Assembly: GCA_018067265.1 (NCBI GenBank)
Contig: JAGPUY010000105.1
Span: 1-13,697, forward strand
Direction of reading: 5' to 3'
Source of the DNA: Oceanihabitans sp.
Lineage (GTDB): Bacteria > Bacteroidota > Bacteroidia > Flavobacteriales > Flavobacteriaceae
Length of the DNA stretch: 13,697 bases
The position numbers and the translations under genes were made by a program. Positions 1 through 7,342 of this stretch are shown piece after piece. Numbering within the stretch: the stretch's first letter is position 1; the number at the start of each line of letters is the position of its first letter. The notes below the pieces were generated by a model. The model ran no database searches. It was given only the letters and a program-made list of their open reading frames with translations, and was not told the origin of the DNA.

Positions 1-6
1 ATTAAG

Positions 7-47
7 AAACTTCCTGGAAACCGTTTTACTATGTTTTCAGGAAGTTT
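7..47. terminator. Hairpin, probable terminator of the minus-strand gene at 63-803
   Basis: Ten-base perfect inverted repeat: AAACTTCCTG at 7-16 and CAGGAAGTTT at 38-47, with three further A/T pairs possible inside and a loop of about 15-21 bases. It lies 15 bases beyond the stop codon of the minus-strand gene. The T-run after the stem is short on both strands (TTTCTTAAT on minus, TTTTAAATT on plus), so it may act in both directions or be only moderately efficient. Confidence 0.6.
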
Positions 48-62
48 TAAATTACTATTACA

Positions 63-803
63 TTATTCTGGCCATGCGTTGGTTATTTTGCCTTGATCAT
101 CATATACTTCTAGTTTTACATTGTTATTTTTATCCACATAAAACATTGCTTTGGTCTCTCCATTTTTTCCAAATAGAAATAATCCGTTATTCTCACTTCC
201 TGTTTTTCCAAGCATTATTCTTGGTGTTGCTCCAATAAGACCTTGATCTGCATATTCTTTATATTTTTGTTTCCGTAATTTTCGATCTGCAATACTGTTT
301 ATTTCTTCCATGATCTTCGTTGTTTCCTGTTGGGATACATTTGCAGTACGATCGTTAAACGTTAATGCGCTGCTCACTCTTCTTTCGTCCCCTTTCCCAA
401 CATCTGTAGTTAAAAGCTGCATCACTTGGTCACCATCATATTGATCGTATGTTAATGACAATCCGGAACTATGTCCGTTCTCCTTTTTTGTTCCGTCGTA
501 TATAAATCCACCACATTCGATGCCGTCCTCATTAAAATATAACATTCCCGAACGTTTTTTTCTATCTTTAGTAACTTCTCTGTTATTCACCGTATTTGTT
601 CCATTTGGGAATTGTTCTACATTGGTAATTATCATTTTAATAGTACCATCGCCTTCCACAATATTGATGCGTTCGACATCAATAGTACCGAACTTTTTAT
701 TTTGATTCGTTTTAAAGGAAAACAAAAGAAATATGGCCATAATTACTACTGTACTTGCTGTAAATGTTCTTAAGATTACTAATTCTCGATTCGTTTTTTT
801 CAT
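63..803 (-). CDS. Membrane-anchored conserved protein of unknown function
   Basis: This 246-residue protein has one hydrophobic segment at about residues 14-30, preceded by basic residues, so it is a signal-anchor protein with most of its chain outside the cytoplasm. After the anchor comes a beta-rich region with repeated strand-turn units: an IDVERINIVEGDG block, an RSGMLYFNEDG block, and near the C-terminus several strands carrying GKNGET and VDKNNN turns. It resembles hypothetical proteins I recall from Bacteroidota that carry the same IDVERINI-type opening, but no function is known to me. I chose the ATG at 803 because a GGAG lies four bases upstream. An in-frame ATG at 812 would add only MEI. 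A promoter-like pair lies at 839-869 and a hairpin follows the stop, so it is probably monocistronic. Confidence 0.8.
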   Translation of the reverse strand: MKKTNRELVILRTFTASTVVIMAIFLLFSFKTNQNKKFGTIDVERINIVEGDGTIKMIITNVEQFPNGTNTVNNREVTKDRKKRSGMLYFNEDGIECGGFIYDGTKKENGHSSGLSLTYDQYDGDQVMQLLTTDVGKGDERRVSSALTFNDRTANVSQQETTKIMEEINSIADRKLRKQKYKEYADQGLIGATPRIMLGKTGSENNGLFLFGKNGETKAMFYVDKNNNVKLEVYDDQGKITNAWPE

Positions 804-838
804 GATCTCCATTTTTTGAATAGTTTAATTGTTGGAGA

Positions 839-869
839 CAATAGTAGCACAATCATAGAACGGCAACAA
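839..869 (-). promoter_or_regulatory. Putative flavobacterial promoter for the gene at 63-803
   Basis: On the minus strand, TACTATTG (846-839) matches the Bacteroidota -7 consensus TAnnTTTG with one mismatch. TTG trinucleotides lie 17 and 20 bases upstream (866-864 and 869-867), inside the accepted spacing for the -33 element. The start codon is about 26-35 bases downstream of the -7 box. Confidence 0.45.
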
Positions 870-976
870 GCACTATATCCTGAGCGCCGGAAAATAGTTA
901 TTTAACTAAGGAAGAATTCCGTTAAGTGGTTTTCAAAGTCATCGATTTAGATGTTTATTTTAATTCTTATTGGATT

Positions 977-2545
977 TTATTCTGCTATTCGTTTTAAGTC
1001 CAAATCATGAAAATCGAAACTAAAATCTATATTTGGTGAAATCCCTTTTAATTTTATACGTTGCGCTTTTCCGTTTTTGTCTTCAGAAAAAGTCACAAAG
1101 GCATCTGCATTCATATCTTGGTATTCCCATTTTATGGCAAATGTTTCGTCTTCATAAAATCCCAAAGGACCGTTTAATTTTGGAGAGCGATGAAATTTCA
1201 GCCATAGTTGGTCTTTTTTCATAAATACTTCGCAAGTTCCAAACCAACTGTCTTTATAAAGTCCGATATATTTTTTAGTATCAATGGATTTATCTTTAAG
1301 ATTTTCTACCGTTTCCCAAACTTTATCGGTTATTGCATCTCCTCCACTTTCTTTGGATTTTAAATAATCGGAATATTTATCCATCCAATCGAAATTATCT
1401 AAGCCCAAATACATATCTAAAACAGTTTGTGATACGGAAGAAAATAATCCGCCGCCATCATCACTGGTATTGGTTAAAATAACGATACCTAAATTCATAT
1501 CTGGAATTAAAATAGTTTCGGATAACATTCCTGGTAAACCTCCAGTATGTTCCACTTTCATATTCCCTAAAACATCCGATAAAAACCAACCCAATCCATA
1601 CCCTGAAAAATGCGAATTATATCTCGGATTTTTACGCACGCCCATCACGGTATGCATTTTCCACATTTCATCATGATTGGTAGCAGAAAAAAGTTCTTTA
1701 TCTAGTTTTTCGCCATATTTCCCAGCATTTAATTGTACAAACATCCATTGGCATAAATCGTCTACATTAGAAAAAATGCCACCTGCAGCGCCATTCATCA
1801 TCTCTTTAAAAGTTGGTATCACTCGAATTACTCCTGCTTCGGTAGCATGCGATGCAGATAAATTAGAAGTGTCTTTTATGTCTGTTAAAGAGGAAAATGT
1901 ATTATCCATTCCTAAAGGTTCCAGAATTCTTGTTTTGGTAAACGCTTCCCAAGTCATGCCACTTTTTCTAGCAATCAATTCTCCTGCAACGATATATAAT
2001 AAATTATCATAATCCCATTTGGTACGAAAGGCAGACGAGGCTTTAAAATGTTGAAAACTGGACAATAAATCGTCCATTGTAAAATCTGTTCCGTCAGGAA
2101 AAAACATTAAATCTCCCATTCCCAAAGGCAATCCGCTACGATGTGTTACTAAATCTAGAATACTAAAATTAGCTTCTACATAGTCATTATACATCGTGAA
2201 TTCTGGAATGTGATCCTTTACTTTATCTTCCCAATTTATTTTACCTTCTTCTACCAAAATTGCCAATCCTGCTGTGGTAAACGCTTTACTATTAGAAGCA
2301 ATTGCAAATTGTGTATGTTCATTTACAGGTTCTTTAGTTGCAATAGATTTTACACCATAACCTTTACTATGAATTATCTTTCCATCTTTAACCACAGCAA
2401 TTGCAGTTCCTGCAACGTTGAACTTTGTCATCGCATAGTTCACTATAGAATCGATTTGTTTGGAAGATACTTGCGAAAAAATAGTATTAGTAAAAAGTAA
2501 TACAAATAGTAAAAAACCTAGATGTTTAGCTTGCGTATATTTCAT
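977..2545 (-). CDS. Secreted serine hydrolase, class C beta-lactamase fold (PF00144-type), with C-terminal accessory domain
   Basis: This is a 522-residue protein. A signal peptide (residues 1 to about 24, hydrophobic core then a Phe-Ser-Gln end) directs it to the periplasm or beyond. The beta-lactamase/D-Ala-D-Ala peptidase fold follows to about residue 385. It has the three expected active-site motifs: SNSK with nucleophile Ser84 and Lys87, Tyr179-Asp-Asn181, and His333-Thr-Gly335 in place of the KTG triad, as is common in esterase-like members. Residues about 420-520 resemble the beta-barrel DUF3471-type domain that often follows this fold. The substrate cannot be told from sequence: candidates are peptidoglycan stem peptides, D-amino-acid peptides or esters. 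A true resistance beta-lactamase is unlikely given the HTG motif and the accessory domain. It lies 47 bases downstream of the XRE regulator on the same strand with no clear promoter between, so read-through from that pair is possible. Confidence 0.93.
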   Translation of the reverse strand: MKYTQAKHLGFLLFVLLFTNTIFSQVSSKQIDSIVNYAMTKFNVAGTAIAVVKDGKIIHSKGYGVKSIATKEPVNEHTQFAIASNSKAFTTAGLAILVEEGKINWEDKVKDHIPEFTMYNDYVEANFSILDLVTHRSGLPLGMGDLMFFPDGTDFTMDDLLSSFQHFKASSAFRTKWDYDNLLYIVAGELIARKSGMTWEAFTKTRILEPLGMDNTFSSLTDIKDTSNLSASHATEAGVIRVIPTFKEMMNGAAGGIFSNVDDLCQWMFVQLNAGKYGEKLDKELFSATNHDEMWKMHTVMGVRKNPRYNSHFSGYGLGWFLSDVLGNMKVEHTGGLPGMLSETILIPDMNLGIVILTNTSDDGGGLFSSVSQTVLDMYLGLDNFDWMDKYSDYLKSKESGGDAITDKVWETVENLKDKSIDTKKYIGLYKDSWFGTCEVFMKKDQLWLKFHRSPKLNGPLGFYEDETFAIKWEYQDMNADAFVTFSEDKNGKAQRIKLKGISPNIDFSFDFHDLDLKRIAE

Positions 2546-2592
2546 GATTCCTTAGAGTTGGTTAAACGTTTTCTAAATGTAATAAATTTAGT

Positions 2593-2793
2593 TCAATCCG
2601 TTTCTGAAAGTTTAAAAAAGTGGTTTACTGGTTTTGAAAATACTTCCGACAATTTTAAAGCTAAAACGGTGGAAGGCACATATCTATTGGCTTCAATAGA
2701 ATTTATGGTTTGCCTAGAAACACCAATTCTTTTTGCCAAATCATCTTGCGTTAAACTCAAAATAGCGCGTTCTACTTTAATTGTGTTTTCCAT
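2593..2793 (-). CDS. Small XRE-family HTH regulator (YozG-like)
   Basis: This 66-residue protein is almost entirely one lambda-repressor-like helix-turn-helix domain. TQDDLAKRIGVSRQTINSIE (about residues 15-34) gives the two core helices, and the VPSTVLALKLSEVFSKPVNHFF stretch gives the helical tail usual in the YozG/Cro-type minimal regulators. There is no sensor or effector domain. Its ATG shares one base with the TAA stop of the membrane-protein gene upstream (TAATG), which indicates translational coupling. Such regulators commonly sit beside small membrane proteins in Bacteroidota and Bacillota. Autoregulation through the direct repeat at 3243-3295 is an inference. Confidence 0.92.
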   Translation of the reverse strand: MENTIKVERAILSLTQDDLAKRIGVSRQTINSIEANRYVPSTVLALKLSEVFSKPVNHFFKLSETD

Positions 2794-3242
2794 TATCTGT
2801 AGCGCTTTAAATTATGATAAATCATAAGCTGAATCATGAGCATAAAAATTAATACTTGAAAATCTCCTAAAGTTTTAAAAGACTCTCCACCAGCATGTAC
2901 CATATTAGATACACCAAATTCTACATAAGGTAATACTATCGCGTACAAAACACCTACAACAAAAGCTATAGCATAAGATTGTGCTCTTAAAGCTATTGTC
3001 ATTTCGTCTTCTTCTTTATCTTTAGAAATAGACATAACTAACATCCCTAACAACAAAACTTGTTTGGTAATACTCTTTAGCCATTCCGCATCCGATTCTA
3101 TTAAAAAAGCACGAATAAACATAGCTACAATTGCTAAAGCTGCAATAGCAATTCCGATGTTGAAAAAGGTATGCGGCAATCTAAATTTAATAAATTTATT
3201 GAAACGCTTTCGTTCACAATCTAAAAATTTCTTGGAATCCAT
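2793..3242 (-). CDS. Four-helix membrane protein paired with the XRE regulator
   Basis: This 149-residue integral membrane protein has hydrophobic segments at about residues 25-45, 57-72, 85-108 and 126-143. A charged loop (KDKEEDEMTIALRAQ) between segments two and three is rich in acidic residues, and a DE-x-T-x-x-x-R-A pattern like it recurs in membrane partners of YozG-type regulators. Function is unknown. An upstream in-frame ATG at 3353 would add 37 residues, but that start would lie before the promoter at 3289-3319, and the added peptide is Lys/Asn-rich and unlike a membrane-protein N-terminus. I therefore chose 3242. It is coupled to the downstream regulator by TAATG. Plausible roles are sensing or sequestering the regulator, or being its main target. 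Confidence 0.82.
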   Translation of the reverse strand: MDSKKFLDCERKRFNKFIKFRLPHTFFNIGIAIAALAIVAMFIRAFLIESDAEWLKSITKQVLLLGMLVMSISKDKEEDEMTIALRAQSYAIAFVVGVLYAIVLPYVEFGVSNMVHAGGESFKTLGDFQVLIFMLMIQLMIYHNLKRYR

Positions 3243-3295
3243 ATGACAAATATTTTTTCTATTAAGGAAAATTATCTTTCCATAATGACAAATAT
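3243..3295. repeat. Direct repeat ATGACAAATAT, candidate operator pair
   Basis: The 11-mer ATGACAAATAT occurs at 3243-3253 and 3285-3295. Both copies are preceded by TCCAT (with one extra A in the second), giving about 16 matching bases. The repeats are 42 bp apart, close to four helical turns. On the minus strand one copy overlaps the -7 element and the other abuts the start codon of the membrane-protein gene. This placement suits autorepression by the XRE protein. Direct binding is an inference. Confidence 0.45.
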
Positions 3296-3319
3296 ACTTT
3301 ACATTTAGAGTTCTAGCAA
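3289..3319 (-). promoter_or_regulatory. Flavobacterial promoter of the membrane protein/XRE pair
   Basis: On the minus strand, TATATTTG (3296-3289) is an exact match to TAnnTTTG. TTG (3319-3317) lies 20 bases upstream, within the 17-23 base spacing reported for Flavobacterium promoters. The expected leader before the ATG at 3242 is about 40 bases. This is the best minus-strand promoter match in the window, and it supports the shorter start for the membrane protein. Confidence 0.65.
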
Positions 3320-3436
3320 GCCTTTGTGATTTTTTCTTTTTAGAAAAATGCACGTATTCTATCTATACTACATTTAATTACAGGTATTTCGGCTTGTGTT
3401 GCACGAAGTAGTGTTTTATTAATTTTAAATAAAGAT

Positions 3437-4888
3437 TTAAAGCAAAGGAGAAAAAAGGCGTGCCATTTTTTCGAAGAATTGTATATATGTTGGTCTATTT
3501 TTCCAAGTTTCCAGATCAATCTTATCTGCATGACTTATATCTTCATAAAAGGCATTTTTAAGTTGCTGGTTTATTTCTTCATCATAAACAATGGCATTCA
3601 CTTCAAAATTAAGATCAAAACTTCTAATATCCATATTTGCTGTACCTACAATGGCTATTTCATTATCTACCACTACCGTTTTAGCATGCACAAAACCTTT
3701 TTGATATTTATAGATTTCTACTCCGGCATATAGAAGTGTATTATAGTACGAACTGGAAGCTAAATTAGCCAATTTAGAATCTGAAATACCTGGAACTAGA
3801 AGCTTCACAGACACGCCACTCTTTGCTGCAATAACTAAAGCATCTAAAAGACTATCTCCTGGAATGAAATATGGCGTTGTAATTAGAATTTCTTTTTTTG
3901 CTAAACAAATAGCCTGAAATATGGAAAAAAGAATGGTTGGTGTATCCGAATCTGGACCACTAGCAGTTATTTGCACCATTTTATCTTGTGTAGAAGTAAA
4001 CGTTTCGGCTTTTGGAAACAAGTCATTATTTATTGCTACAGTATCTTCTGCACAAAAATTCCAATCGCATAAAAACAAAAACTGTAAATACCATGTAGCT
4101 GGTCCGTGAATCATCAAGTGTGTATCTCGCCAAAACAGTTCATTATTTTTACTATTAATATATTTATCACTTACATTTATTCCGCCTACAAATGACGTTT
4201 TGCCATCTACGATAATAATTTTTCTATGATTTCTATAATTGATTCTACTTGCTAATGCATAAAACTTTATTTCGTAAAAAGGAGAGGTTTCTGCTCCTGC
4301 TTCTTTTAGTTTTGGAATGCATTTCTCTCGAATAGAACGACTCCCAAAATCATCATAAATAAACCTTACTTTAACTCCTTCTTTCGCTTTTTTAATTAGT
4401 AAATCCACCAATGTATTACCAATAGTGTCGTCTTGAAAAATATAATACTCCACATGAATATGATGCTTTGCGCTCTCTATTGCTTTAATAACTTCTGGGA
4501 ATTTGTTTTCGCCATTAAGAAGTAGTTTTGCATCATTATTATTCGTTAATGGACTTAAGTTTTCTTTTAAAACGAGATTGACTAATTTCTTATTACTCTT
4601 TACAGCAGCATCTCCATCTTGCAGAATTTCTTTAGAATATTTAATAAGTTCTTTTTCTAAATCTCCTTGTAAACGCTCATTATCCATGAGTTTCTTATCG
4701 TACATCTTTCGTTTTCTATAATTAACGCCGAAAGAAAAATAGATAATCATTCCGCCTATGGGCAAAAAAATAGACAGTAATAAGTAAGCTACTGTTTTAG
4801 TAGTATCCTCGGTATCAAAAATGATACGAAAACAAACAAAAATCAGTAAAATCACATAAGTTACTTGAGCAATTAGAATCCAATTCAT
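3437..4888 (-). CDS. cls: Cardiolipin synthase (phospholipase D superfamily)
   Basis: This 483-residue protein condenses two phosphatidylglycerol molecules to cardiolipin and glycerol at the inner membrane. Two N-terminal transmembrane helices (about residues 4-23 and 33-54) form the usual membrane anchor. Two HKD catalytic motifs follow: His221-x-Lys223-xxxx-Asp228 with the GGIN motif at 235-238, and His401-x-Lys403-xxxx-Asp408 with GTANMD at 415-420. Both catalytic sets are intact. Length and architecture match bacterial ClsA-type enzymes. A nested hairpin lies in the 97-bp gap before it, and no convincing promoter was found there, so it may be read together with the NUDIX gene upstream. 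The start at MNWILIAQ leaves the first helix intact. Confidence 0.96.
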   Translation of the reverse strand: MNWILIAQVTYVILLIFVCFRIIFDTEDTTKTVAYLLLSIFLPIGGMIIYFSFGVNYRKRKMYDKKLMDNERLQGDLEKELIKYSKEILQDGDAAVKSNKKLVNLVLKENLSPLTNNNDAKLLLNGENKFPEVIKAIESAKHHIHVEYYIFQDDTIGNTLVDLLIKKAKEGVKVRFIYDDFGSRSIREKCIPKLKEAGAETSPFYEIKFYALASRINYRNHRKIIIVDGKTSFVGGINVSDKYINSKNNELFWRDTHLMIHGPATWYLQFLFLCDWNFCAEDTVAINNDLFPKAETFTSTQDKMVQITASGPDSDTPTILFSIFQAICLAKKEILITTPYFIPGDSLLDALVIAAKSGVSVKLLVPGISDSKLANLASSSYYNTLLYAGVEIYKYQKGFVHAKTVVVDNEIAIVGTANMDIRSFDLNFEVNAIVYDEEINQQLKNAFYEDISHADKIDLETWKNRPTYIQFFEKMARLFSPLL

Positions 4889-4920
4889 ACTATTCTTATT
4901 AATTAAACCTAGGCTTCTCT

Positions 4921-4959
4921 TCTACTTATTTACTACTATTTAAGATAGTATCTAGTAGA
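4921..4959. repeat. Nested inverted repeat between the NUDIX and cls genes
   Basis: The inner stem is TACTAT (4934-4939) with ATAGTA (4945-4950) around a TTAAG loop. The outer stem is TCTACT (4921-4926) with AGTAGA (4954-4959), separated from the inner by unequal bulges of 7 and 3 bases. It lies between the NUDIX stop and the cls start. It is A/T-rich, so weak as RNA. It could be an operator, an attenuator in the cls leader or a poor terminator. Confidence 0.35.
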
Positions 4960-4985
4960 ATTGTTTATCTGTGGTTACTTAGCTA

Positions 4986-5504
4986 TTAGATTAAGTTTTC
5001 TGCAATTAGCTTTAATAAAAAAGTTTCTCTTTCAATAGACATTCCTTTTTTATCACTGGTAGCCATTGTTTCTTTATTGTGTTTTATGGCTTCATGAATA
5101 TTAATCCAAACCGCTTTCATACCATTTTTAGTTTCGTAATCCTCCATTTTTGAAGCACCAAGCTCTTTGCTAATATCGCATGTATAGCAATACGAAATCA
5201 TGTGCTGCACATCATAATCTGGTTTATGCCATGGTCTGTATTCTTCATAAACACCAAAAGCTTTGATGTTTCTAATATCTTTGGCTCCAGTTTCTTCACT
5301 AAGCTCTCGCATCATGCCTTCTCGTTTATCTTCGTCCAAATCTAAACCACCGCCAGGAAGACTGTAGTCTTCATATCTTTCTGTATAAAGTAATAAAATG
5401 TTATTTCCTTGAACAGTAATACTTCTGGTAGACAGCCTTGTAAAAATAGATTTATTCTCTAAAGTTTGCACTTCCGGATGGTAATGGGTTTTTAAATTTT
5501 GCAT
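4986..5504 (-). CDS. NUDIX hydrolase
   Basis: This 172-residue protein carries a complete Nudix box at residues 52-74: Gly52-x5-Glu58-x7-Arg66-Glu67-Leu68-x-Glu70-Glu71-x-Gly73-Ala74. All metal-binding glutamates are present, so it should be an active hydrolase of a nucleoside-diphosphate-linked substrate. The substrate cannot be read from sequence. The LLYTERYEDYSLPGGGLDLDE segment is the typical strand-loop leading into the box. The fold is otherwise plain, with no extra domain. It starts 36 bases downstream of the glycosyltransferase stop on the same strand, so co-transcription is likely. A link to nucleotide-sugar turnover would fit that neighbour but is inference. Confidence 0.93.
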   Translation of the reverse strand: MQNLKTHYHPEVQTLENKSIFTRLSTRSITVQGNNILLLYTERYEDYSLPGGGLDLDEDKREGMMRELSEETGAKDIRNIKAFGVYEEYRPWHKPDYDVQHMISYCYTCDISKELGASKMEDYETKNGMKAVWINIHEAIKHNKETMATSDKKGMSIERETFLLKLIAENLI

Positions 5505-5540
5505 TTAGAAAGTCGAATCATTGGGTTTACAATAATAAGC

Positions 5541-6773
5541 TTATTTATTCTTCTCTTCAATCCACTTACTCATAAACTTCGTGCTTTGCAACGTGTGATG
5601 CATGAGTATTTGTCCGGTGAAATTATTTTGCCTGTGATTCCTTAGTTCTTGAATAGTCTTATCCAGAATGGCAATAAATCCTTTTTTAATTTCGTTTTTA
5701 TTAAAACGGTCATTAATTACCTCAAAACCATTTTGCTGTTTTTCTATCCAAAGGTTTTTATTAGTATAAAGAGCAACCGCATTAGCTGCAAATTCTTGGG
5801 GATTATCTGAAATAAATCCGTTAGCTTGAAAATCACCAAACATGCCTTCTGCTCCAATAGTTGTGGTAACACAAGGCGTTCCATTTTGCATGGCTTCGGT
5901 AAGTTTCCCTTTTAGTCCTGCGCCAAATCGAATGGCTGCCAAACACACTTTTGCTTCTTGCATTGCTTGATTTGCATCCTCGACAAAACCTTTTATGATA
6001 AAACCTTCTTTTTTATTATGTAGCTGATTTACTTTCTGACTTGCATACGATCCGTAAACATGCATTTCGGCTTTTGGTACTTGTTTGCGTATTAAAGGCC
6101 AAATCGTTTCTTTTAAGAATAAAACGGCATTGTAATTCGGTTCATGTATAAAATTACCAATGGTTATAAAGTGGTTTCGTTCTTCAAAACTTGGCAATTT
6201 ACGTATCCCTTCCGAAGAAACGGGATCTAGCATAAATGGTAAATAATGCAATAATGCTGGATCTACTTTAAAACGATGCCTTAAAATTTCTATTTCCGCT
6301 TCCGAAATAATTAAAGTCAGATCACATCTATAAATACTTGCAATTTCACGTTTTGCTGGATCACTGAACAGATATTCATCTGTAAAAGGCTGTTTATTCT
6401 TAAAAGCTTGCTGTCTTCCTTTTCGTAAAAAGTGAAGGTCTTCGGTATCTAGAATTCGTAATGCACTCGGACAATTTTCTGCCACGCGCCAGCCAAATTG
6501 TTCTTCCATCATAAAACGATCGAACACCACCACATTTGGATTTAACTCCGTAATAAAAGTATCAAAACTAGCATTATTTAATTCGATAGCAACTTGTGAA
6601 ACGCCAATAGTTGTTAAGTCAAACGCATTATCACTTTTTGCACAAGGACTAGCAAAGGTGATTTGGTAATTTTGATTTAGAAAGACTTGAATAATTTGCA
6701 TCATTCTACTTCCTGCTGCAGAACTCTTAGGCTCTGGCCAAACAAATCCTATGATTAGTACTTTTTTTGACAC
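5541..6773 (-). CDS. Glycosyltransferase, GT-B fold (GT4-like)
   Basis: This 410-residue cytoplasmic glycosyltransferase has no membrane helix. The N-terminal Rossmann half begins KKVLIIGFVWPEP, with a small-residue turn (SSAAGSRMMQ, about 17-26) of the kind that contacts acceptor or phosphate. The C-terminal nucleotide-sugar half starts near residue 200 (HFITIGNFIHEPN) and holds the donor-site region RFGAGLKGKLTEAMQNGTPCV at 282-302, with Lys288/Lys290 and Glu293, and the GAEG turn at 308-310. About 30 residues of charged helix follow the domain. Donor and acceptor are unknown. No other polysaccharide genes are nearby, so it is not part of a visible capsule or O-antigen cluster. It lies between the haem-binding protein (51-bp gap) and the NUDIX gene (36-bp gap). 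Confidence 0.9.
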   Translation of the reverse strand: MSKKVLIIGFVWPEPKSSAAGSRMMQIIQVFLNQNYQITFASPCAKSDNAFDLTTIGVSQVAIELNNASFDTFITELNPNVVVFDRFMMEEQFGWRVAENCPSALRILDTEDLHFLRKGRQQAFKNKQPFTDEYLFSDPAKREIASIYRCDLTLIISEAEIEILRHRFKVDPALLHYLPFMLDPVSSEGIRKLPSFEERNHFITIGNFIHEPNYNAVLFLKETIWPLIRKQVPKAEMHVYGSYASQKVNQLHNKKEGFIIKGFVEDANQAMQEAKVCLAAIRFGAGLKGKLTEAMQNGTPCVTTTIGAEGMFGDFQANGFISDNPQEFAANAVALYTNKNLWIEKQQNGFEVINDRFNKNEIKKGFIAILDKTIQELRNHRQNNFTGQILMHHTLQSTKFMSKWIEEKNK

Positions 6774-6824
6774 GAATATTTAATTTTTTGGACTGCTAAC
6801 GGAACACTAAGCACTACCTATTAG

Positions 6825-7298
6825 TTATTCCGGTTTTGGCATTAAACCGTATTTTAATCGCACATTTTTGGCCCAATGAATAACAGATGCTCTTTGTGCT
6901 TCGGTAAGGTTTGCTTCGGTATGCGTCCAGGTATAAGAATCTAATGGCATTTCTTTTTCTTCCACCATTTCTATAAGTTCATCGAACTTATGGTCTTTCT
7001 TTTTTACGGAATTTGCTTCCCATCCAGATACATTAAAATGTTTTTTACCATCTTTAACGTGGTCTGCCAACCAATAATTTACTGGCGTAATTTTATTGTA
7101 CCAAGGATAACTTGTTACATCACTATGACAATCATAACAGCTCGTTTGTAAAATAAGTTTCACCTCTTCTGGCGGATTTGTTTCGGTTTCAAAAGCAGTA
7201 ATAGATGTTAAATCTCCTTCATTTCTTTCCGGTCCAAAAAATTGAGCAATCACAAATACCACAAGTAAAGCCAAAAGTATTTTTTTAGTCATTTTCAT
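6825..7298 (-). CDS. Membrane-anchored haem-binding protein (Haem_bd family, CxxCH)
   Basis: This 157-residue protein has an N-terminal hydrophobic segment at residues 7-21, a signal anchor or uncleaved signal. A single c-type haem site Cys54-Tyr-Asp-Cys57-His58 is followed by SDVTSYPWYNKITPVNYWLADHV, the hallmark of the Haem_bd (cytochrome P460-unrelated, short cytochrome-c-like) family common in Bacteroidota. Met117 in EEKEMPLDSYTW is the likely distal ligand, as this EMP motif is conserved in the family. It should act in the periplasm, bound to the inner membrane. An electron-transfer role is plausible but unproved. ATG codons at 7298 and 7292 are both possible starts. A minus-strand TATTTTTA about 25 bases upstream is a weak -7 candidate. 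Confidence 0.92.
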   Translation of the reverse strand: MKMTKKILLALLVVFVIAQFFGPERNEGDLTSITAFETETNPPEEVKLILQTSCYDCHSDVTSYPWYNKITPVNYWLADHVKDGKKHFNVSGWEANSVKKKDHKFDELIEMVEEKEMPLDSYTWTHTEANLTEAQRASVIHWAKNVRLKYGLMPKPE

Positions 7299-7342
7299 CT
7301 ATTTTTTTTTATTAATTTTATACTATAAAAATACGAAATCTT

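Noticed and set aside
1677..2012. 111-codon plus-strand ORF inside the serine hydrolase gene
   Set aside because: Antisense to the beta-lactamase fold with no recognisable domain; a shadow.
977..2545. True antibiotic-resistance class C beta-lactamase
   Set aside because: The KTG motif is HTG, the protein is much longer than AmpC and carries an extra C-terminal domain; general serine hydrolase is the safer call.
2793..3242. Toxin-antitoxin system (membrane protein with XRE antitoxin)
   Set aside because: Size and coupling would allow it, but the four-helix membrane protein has no toxin-family feature and YozG-type pairs are common as plain regulators; not supported.
3340..3531. 63-codon minus-strand ORF overlapping the end of cls
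   Set aside because: It overlaps the cls C-terminus in another frame and its translation shows no fold or family; a shadow of cls.
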